DNA of 44,397 nucleotides from Segatella oulorum JCM 14966 (GTDB taxonomy: Bacteria; Bacteroidota; Bacteroidia; Bacteroidales; Bacteroidaceae), in assembly GCF_000613785.1 (NCBI RefSeq), contig NZ_BAJQ01000019.1, positions 1-44,397 of the forward strand, given 5' to 3'. This document shows, in pieces, positions 39,779-44,397 of this stretch. Each line of letters begins with the position of its first letter. Position 1 is the stretch's first letter. The notes below the pieces were generated by a model, which was given only the letters and a program-made list of their open reading frames with translations, was not told the origin of the DNA and made no database searches. The translations under genes were made by a program, and so were the position numbers.

Positions 39779-41239
39779 TTATTTCTGCGGCACTTCAAGG
39801 AGTGCTTGCTTCAATAAGTTCCAGAATGGCAGGATGGATGCGACTTCGCACCTTTCGTTGGTGGTGTGTGGGCTGCGGATTGTGGGACCGAGACTTACGA
39901 CGTCCATGCCTGGATACTTGCCCAAGATGACGGAACATTCTAAGCCGGCGTGGTCAACCTGAACGACGGCCTCTTGCGCATTTTGCTCGCGATAGATTTT
40001 CTTGAGCAAGCGCAGCACCTCACTCTCGGGATTGGGGTCCCAGCCGCCATAGCTGCCGCTCATCTCGACCTTCATGCCCGCCATGTTGAAACAGCTTTCG
40101 AGCGTGGTGGCAATATACTCCTTCATGTCTTCGCGGGAAGAGCGCGCAAGGATCTTGATGGCCGCCTTGCCGTTTGCGATGTTGATAATGGCTAAGTTGC
40201 TCGATGTCTCTACGACGTCGGGATAAGCCGGAATCATGCGCACCACGCCATCGTGGCATGCGTAGATGGCATTGACGAGGTTATCCTGTATCTCGGTGGG
40301 AACGACCTCGCTCGGAAGCGCCGTTACTTCGGTAAAGAACTCCAAGTTGGGCTCGATAGTCTTATATTCGTCGCAGAAACAAGCTTTGCATGCTACAACT
40401 AAAGCCTGAACTGCTTCCGCTTTATCCTGTGGCATGGTGAGCACAACCTCGGCCTTGAACGGAATGGCGTTGCGCATGTTTCCCCCTTCCCAGCTGACGA
40501 GCTGCGCGCCACATTCGGCAATCGCCTTGCGCACGAAACGCACCATCAACTTGTTTGCGTTGGCGCGCCCTTCGTGAATTTCCAAGCCCGAGTGACCTCC
40601 GCGCAATCCCTTCAGCGTCACGCGAAGTGCGGTGTGGGTTGTGTCTGCAGGCGCAGGCTGGTAGCCCAACGTCGCGGTGATGTCGATGCCACCCGCACTG
40701 CCAATGACGAATTTCCCCCACGTTTCGGAGTCAAGATTCATCAAAATGTCGCTGTGCAACTCGCCTGTGGGTAAATCATTTGCGCCAAACATGCCCGTCT
40801 CTTCGTCTGCGGTGATGAGCGCTTCGATGGGGCCATGCTGCAAGTCCTTTGCTTCCATCACCGCCATGATAGCGGCAACGCCAATGCCATCGTCGGCACC
40901 CAAGGTGGTGTTGCGCGCACGCACCCATCCTTCTTCATCGACATAAGTCTCCAAAGGATCGGTCTCGAAATTGTGTTGGCTCTCGGGACTCTTCTGTGGC
41001 ACCATGTCCATGTGAGCTTGCATGAGCACGGTCTTTCGATTTTCCATGCCGGGTGTGGCTGGCTTACGCATCACCACGTTGTTTCCTGCATCGACAAAAG
41101 CTTCGACACCTGCTTGCTTGGCAAAATCGAGCAAGAATTGTTGTACGGGTTTTAAATGTCCCGATGGACGGGGAACTTGCGTTAGGGCGTCAAAGTGTCG
41201 CCAGACGCATGTGGGTTCTAATTTTGCAATTTCACGCAT
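39779..41239 (-). CDS. pepD: Aminoacyl-histidine dipeptidase (peptidase D, M20 family)
   Basis: A 486-residue cytosolic metallo-dipeptidase that splits Xaa-His and other dipeptides. Metal and catalytic motifs: QAHMDMVPQ (His ligand plus catalytic Asp two residues on), TLGADDGIG (bridging Asp), TADEETGMFG (catalytic Glu and ligand Glu), NLDSE, and the lid-domain GLRGGHSGLEIHEGRANA. HAGLECSVILGKYPGMDVVSLGP near the C-terminus is also typical. It begins 28 bases after the upstream membrane-protein gene on the same strand. A role in using peptides would fit the proteases elsewhere in the window, but no link is shown. Confidence 0.95.
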   Translation of the reverse strand: MREIAKLEPTCVWRHFDALTQVPRPSGHLKPVQQFLLDFAKQAGVEAFVDAGNNVVMRKPATPGMENRKTVLMQAHMDMVPQKSPESQHNFETDPLETYVDEEGWVRARNTTLGADDGIGVAAIMAVMEAKDLQHGPIEALITADEETGMFGANDLPTGELHSDILMNLDSETWGKFVIGSAGGIDITATLGYQPAPADTTHTALRVTLKGLRGGHSGLEIHEGRANANKLMVRFVRKAIAECGAQLVSWEGGNMRNAIPFKAEVVLTMPQDKAEAVQALVVACKACFCDEYKTIEPNLEFFTEVTALPSEVVPTEIQDNLVNAIYACHDGVVRMIPAYPDVVETSSNLAIINIANGKAAIKILARSSREDMKEYIATTLESCFNMAGMKVEMSGSYGGWDPNPESEVLRLLKKIYREQNAQEAVVQVDHAGLECSVILGKYPGMDVVSLGPTIRSPHTTNERCEVASILPFWNLLKQALLEVPQK

Positions 41240-41267
41240 ACTTATATTTTTTTATGGTTGATATGTT

Positions 41268-42256
41268 CTATTTACTTTGTCGCCGCTTCATGAAGAGCAA
41301 CGCAATCCAAGCATATATGCCCATCGCAACGACTAAGAGGGTTTGAATGCTGTGCACGATGAGCACGAAGTTGAGGGCGGAAAATTCGGCCACGCCATAG
41401 AGCATCAGCATCGTCTTTACGGCGAAATGCCACGGGCCGGCACCGTTGGGCGTGGGCACGATAACAGCAATGCTGCCCACGATGAACGTCACCATGGCGC
41501 ACGAAAACGAAAGCGAAGCTGTGGCGGTGAAGCAGAAAAACGTGAGGTAATAGTGCAGGAAGTAGCTGACCCAAATGCCGAGGGTGTAGCAAAGGAATAA
41601 GGGCACATTGCGCACGTTCCTTAAAGAATGATGCCTTGCCACACGCTGTTGACCGTCGATTTGATTTTGCTGGTCACTGCCAACCGCCGATAGAGGTAAT
41701 AAACCAGCAGGCACACGGCTATGCCGCAGATAAAGGTCACAGCCCAGCCTGCGGCCGAAAAGTTGGTGAGAAACGTGTCGATGCGCGTGCCCGTCTTGGC
41801 GAAGAAGCGCATGAAGACGGGAATTTGCGAGAGGAACGTGATACCCGCGATGAGCAGCACCAACAGCGAGTCGATGATGCGCTCCGTGACAACGGTTCCG
41901 ATGGCTTTGGGAAACGACACGCCGTCATAGTGTTTCAGCACGCCGCATCGCGTGAATTCGCCCATGCGCGGCACAATGAGGCTCACGGCATAGGAGAGGA
42001 ACACCGCATAGACCGTGGTTTTGCGGCGCGGATACTCGTGCATCGGTGCTAAGGTCTGTTGCCAGCGCCATCCGCGAAAAGCCTGTGCTAAAATGCCAAA
42101 GGGAAACGACAAAATCATCCACGTCCAGTTCATTTGGTGAAACAGCACGTCGTTCACCTTGTGGAAATCAAATCCGCGATACATCCAGTAAAGGATGGCG
42201 CCGCCCAAAAGCAACGGTAGAATGATTTTGAATATGTTGGAAATATTTCTTTTCAC
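41268..42256 (-). CDS. YbhN/AglD-like flippase-domain membrane protein, frameshifted near 41630
   Basis: About 329 residues after repair, with roughly eight membrane helices: the lysylphosphatidylglycerol synthetase TM-region family (UPF0104), linked to lipid or glycolipid handling. Landmarks are LPLLLGGAILYWMYRGFDF, AFRGWRWQ, SLIVPRMGEFTRCGVLKHYDGV, TERIIDSLLVLLIAG and, in the second frame, VPTPNGAGPWHFAVKTML. The first frame stops at WQGIIL; one T lost from ATTTCTTT gives WQGIISLRNVRNVP and joins the parts. The start is taken at GTG 42256 (VKRNISNIFK) because the earlier GTG at 42292 lies inside the promoter. Confidence 0.85.
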
Positions 42257-42274
42257 TTGCTTGTTTTGACGAGA

Positions 42275-42306
42275 CAAATTTAGGAAAATCACGCGGAATA
42301 CCCAAA
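42275..42306 (-). promoter_or_regulatory. Promoter of the YbhN-like gene and pepD
   Basis: Minus strand: TTTG (42303-42306), 20 bp, TAAATTTG (42275-42282). A start of transcription near 42269 leaves a short leader before the GTG at 42256. Confidence 0.8.
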
Positions 42307-42323
42307 TAAAACCCCGTAGATTA

Positions 42324-42355
42324 TTTGTTGGGGAACGAAAAAAGGCCTACTTTTG
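42324..42355 (+). promoter_or_regulatory. Promoter of the MATE gene and its riboswitch leader
   Basis: TTTG (42324-42327), 20 bp, TACTTTTG (42348-42355). The predicted transcription start, a few bases past 42355, falls at the first base pair of the purine aptamer. It is back-to-back with the promoter of the divergent YbhN-like gene. Confidence 0.85.
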
Positions 42356-42360
42356 CAACC

Positions 42361-42428
42361 GCTATCGTATAGGTTTGTAATGGGTCAGACGTTTCTACCT
42401 GCTGCCGCAAACAGCAGTCTATGATAGT
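42361..42428 (+). ncRNA. Purine riboswitch aptamer (guanine-type core, variant)
   Basis: The leader matches the purine aptamer in sequence and shape. P1: 42361-42369 with 42420-42428. P2: GTTTG (42373-42377) with CAGAC (42386-42390), loop TAATGGGT. J2/3: GTTTCTACC (42391-42399), identical to the consensus. P3: CTGCTG (42399-42404) with CAGCAG (42412-42417), loop CCGCAAA. J3/1: TCTATG. In Bacillus subtilis xpt numbering the specificity base 74 is C, which normally pairs with guanine. Base 73 is U instead of A, and base 24 is G instead of A. It begins at the predicted transcript start and precedes a MATE transporter. Class call is firm; ligand is open because of the two core changes. Confidence 0.85.
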
Positions 42429-42439
42429 TCTTTTTTAAT

Positions 42440-42447
42440 GTAGAAAC
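42440..42447 (+). promoter_or_regulatory. Possible anti-aptamer segment of the riboswitch
   Basis: GTAGAAAC is the exact complement of GTTTCTAC (42391-42398), the ligand-binding J2/3 strand. Pairing would destroy the aptamer. T6 at 42431-42436 lies just after P1 and would fall in the loop of this alternative fold, so the aptamer state may favour termination and the other state read-through. Mechanism inferred. Confidence 0.5.
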
Positions 42448-42457
42448 AACAACAACG

Positions 42458-43809
42458 ATGCAACATTCTTTTCAGAAGTACACGGCGCAGTATCCCGCCC
42501 TCATTCGCTTGGGCGTGCCCATCACGATAGGGCAGTTGGGCACGATTGTGTTGGGTTTTGCCGACACGCTGATGATAGGCCACCACTCGCTGCCCGAGTT
42601 AGCCGCCGCCAGCTTTGTCACCAACATGTTTACTTTGGCATTGCTTTTTGGTTTAGGATTTTCTTACGGGTTAACGCCCATCATTGGCCGATTTTATGGC
42701 CAATCGAAGCCCGAAGCCATCGGCGGAGCGTTGAAAAATGGCTTGGCGGCCGGAAGTGTGCTCACGCTCATCCTGCTGGCTGTCATGACCACGCTCTACC
42801 TTAATTTAAATCGTTTGGGGCAGCCAGCCGAGCTCTTGCAGTTCATGCGCCCCTATTTCCTCATCAATTTGGTGTCGATACCCTTCGTCATCGGCTTTAA
42901 CACCTTCAAGCAGTTCTTCGATGGAACGTCGAACACCGTCACGTCGATGGTGGTGATGATTACCGGAAACGTGCTCAACATCGCGGGCAACTACATCTTT
43001 ATTTATGGCCATTTGGGCTGCCCCGAAATGGGACTTTTTGGGGCGGGTTTGTCCACCATGCTCTCGCGCGTGTTCATGTGTTTGGCGTTGGCCACGTTGT
43101 TTTTTGTGCATCCGCGCAACCAACGCTATCGGCAAGGCTTTTTCAGCCAAAGCGTCAACCGCCACGATTTTCTTTATCAAAACAAGCAAGGCTGGCCTTT
43201 GGCCTTGCAGATGGGCATGGAGACAGCCGCCTTCAGCCTGTCGAGCGTCATGGTGGGATGGATTGGCACCACAGCCTTGGCCGCCCACCAAGTGATGCTC
43301 ACCATTAGCCAGCTGGGCTATATGCTCTACTATGCATGTCGGCCGCCGTAGCCATCCGCGTAAGCAATTTTCATGGGCAACACGACTATCAGCGGGCCGA
43401 AACGGTGGCGCATGCCGGATTTCAGCTCATTCTCTGCATGGCCGTGGCCATCAGCATCCCCATTTTCTTGTGCCGCAACAGCATTGGCGCCCTCTTCACC
43501 TCGTCTGCCGAAGTGGTAAGCCTGGTTTCGTTGACCATCATCCCCTTCATCATCTATCAATTTGGCGACGGCATGCAGTCCAACTATGCCAACGCCCTGC
43601 GCGGCCTCTCCCACGTGCGTCCGCTGATGGTGGTAGCCTTTGTGGCATTCTTTGTCATCTCGTTGCCGCTGAGCTATGTCATGGGCATTTGGCTTCGCGG
43701 CGGATTAGTGGGCATTTGGAGCTCTTTCCCCGTGGGGCTCACCGCGGCAGGGCTGCTCTATTGGTGGAGCTTCCGCCGCGCCATCCGCAAGGCTAAAAGT
43801 TTGACCTAA
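42458..43809 (+). CDS. MATE-family efflux transporter, frameshifted near 43335
   Basis: Twelve-helix inner-membrane antiporter of the NorM/DinF group, about 450 residues after repair. Family patterns: LIRLGVPITIGQLGTIVLGF, ADTLMIGHHSLPELAAASF, GTSNTVTSMVVMITGNVLNI, LAAHQVMLTISQLGYMLYY and PFIIYQFGDGMQSNYANALRG in the second half. The frame breaks where TATGGCATG is read as TATGCATG (one G lost); the next frame continues GMSAAVAIRVSNFHGQ. A riboswitch-like leader implies control by a purine-type ligand, so the pump may export a purine derivative or a toxic analogue. That is inference. Confidence 0.93.
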
Positions 43810-43850
43810 GTCAACAAAACGCCTGTTTTCGGCCCCTTTTGGTCGAAAAA

Positions 43851-43882
43851 CTTGCACTGCACCAGCATTCGTGTTACCTTTG
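43851..43882 (+). promoter_or_regulatory. Promoter of the 25-residue peptide gene
   Basis: CTTG (43851-43854), 20 bp, TACCTTTG (43875-43882). A 9-bp hairpin, TTTTCGGCC (43826-43834) with GGTCGAAAA (43841-43849), lies just before it and may separate it from the MATE transcript. Confidence 0.72.
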
Positions 43883-43927
43883 CATCGAGATTTTAAGGAT
43901 AACAATTTAAAAGAAAGGAAAAAAGTT

Positions 43928-44005
43928 ATGGTAACATTAATGACATTTGCCGTTGTTGCAGTAATGGTTGCACAGGCAATTAACTTAAGCGGAAAACTTC
44001 GTTAA
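43928..44005 (+). CDS. 25-residue single-span membrane peptide
   Basis: ATG at 43928 to TAA at 44003-44005. The peptide is a hydrophobic helix (residues 2-19, VTLMTFAVVAVMVAQAIN) followed by a basic tail SGKLR, so it should sit in the inner membrane with the C-terminus inside. A Shine-Dalgarno-like AAAGGAAAA lies about ten bases upstream, rare in this group. A full promoter precedes it and terminators follow. I do not know its family. It could be a stress or regulatory small protein, a leader peptide, or a toxin-like peptide; nothing here decides. Confidence 0.65.
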   Translation: MVTLMTFAVVAVMVAQAINLSGKLR

Positions 44006-44018
44006 CAACGAACCCCCG

Positions 44019-44042
44019 CTTTTCAATCGAAAAGGTTTTTTT
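44019..44042 (+). terminator. Short terminator after the small peptide gene
   Basis: CTTTTC (44019-44024) and GAAAAG (44029-44034) around AATC, followed by GT7. Six base pairs, AT-rich, so it may be leaky. Confidence 0.55.
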
Positions 44043-44060
44043 ATTAGAATATTATTTCGT

Positions 44061-44095
44061 GCAGGCAGGAGATTTTCTCTTGCCTGCTTTTTTTT
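44061..44095 (+). terminator. Strong intrinsic terminator
   Basis: GCAGGCAGGAG (44061-44071) pairs with CTCTTGCCTGC (44077-44087) with one G-T wobble, followed by eight T. It backs up the weaker hairpin just before it. Confidence 0.9.
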
Positions 44096-44130
44096 GTGTC
44101 TTATGTTGATGGGGGAGGGTGGGGCGAGGC

Positions 44131-44397
44131 TGCTGGAGTTCCAGCAAGGCTGAAAAATCAAAAAGATGGGCTGCTGGAGTTCCAGCAAGGGCGAAAAATC
44201 AAAAAGATGGGTTGCTGGAGTTCCAGCAAGGCTGAAAAATCAAAAAGACGGGCTGCTGGAGTTCCAGCAAGGCTGAAAAATCAAAAAGATGGGCTGCTGG
44301 AGTTCCAGCAAGGCTGAAAAATCAAAAAGACGGGCTGCTGGAGTTCCAGCAAGGCCAAAAAATCAAAAAGATGGGCGTCGGGAAATTCCGGAGCCCG
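44131..44397. repeat. Array E: six 41-bp palindromic units plus a switched core, cut by the window end
   Basis: TGCTGGAGTTCCAGCA, a 16-bp palindrome, starts at 44131, 44172, 44213, 44254, 44295 and 44336, each 41 bp apart. Spacers read AGG(C/G)(T/C)GAAAAATCAAAAAGA(T/C)GGG. At 44377, the seventh position, the spacer is kept but the core becomes GTCGGGAAATTCCGGAGC, a different imperfect palindrome. The array continues past the window. A 73-codon frame inside it is repeat-encoded, not a gene. Confidence 0.92.

Noticed and set aside
42257..42292. GTG at 42292 as start of the YbhN-like gene
   Set aside because: The consensus -7 box of its promoter lies at 42275-42282, inside that extension. The GTG at 42256 starts directly before the family-like N-terminus.
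44096..44317. 73-codon plus-strand frame in array E
   Set aside because: It is only repeat translation and shifts frame with each 41-bp unit.

Overview
The window comes from an anaerobic member of the Bacteroidales, most likely Prevotellaceae. The signs are SusC/SusD and TonB-receptor loci with strings of lipoproteins (DUF5689, DUF4843, PKD-like, DUF4876), a fused MurF-alanine racemase, a type B L31 protein, and promoters of the Bacteroidetes form TTTG-N19/21-TAnnTTTG. No rRNA, tRNA, IS element, phage or cas gene was seen. The species cannot be named from this sequence.

Layout. 1-3540: nrfA with a ResB-like protein and CcsA, a nitrite-to-ammonia respiration cluster. 3744-4847 (-): a secreted lactonase-type beta-propeller. 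5031-11253: a TonB receptor, a DUF5689 lipoprotein, an OB-fold lipoprotein and a DNA/RNA endonuclease lipoprotein, with rpmE2 between the last two; this looks like a surface nucleic-acid binding and cutting locus. 11392-12561: an amino-acid/dicarboxylate symporter. 13385-25492: a SusC-SusD-DUF4843-PKD operon ending in two large paralogous metalloproteases, the first without its zinc ligands and the second with them. 25697-29205 (-): two half ABC transporters of the YbtPQ type. 30060-36466: a divergent operon of a TonB receptor and three lipoproteins. Both of these units start behind the same operator-like element, so they probably form one metal or siderophore uptake system. 37025-42256 (-): MurF/Alr, PepD and a YbhN-like membrane protein. 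42361-43809: a MATE transporter behind a purine-riboswitch-like leader. 43928-44005: a 25-residue membrane peptide with its own promoter and terminators.

Two things stand out. First, five intergenic tandem arrays (12657-13062, 25504-25636, 29320-29830, 36690-36914, 44131-window end) differ in sequence but share a unit of 41 bp (42 bp in one), and most units carry a palindrome. In the longest array the two palindrome arms change together. Second, the MATE leader matches the purine aptamer almost base for base but differs at two core positions.

Caution: nine genes contain ten apparent frameshifts. Nine have the sense of one lost base, nearly all at short homopolymers, so base-calling error is likelier than gene decay. 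These genes are listed at full span as CDS with the break noted.
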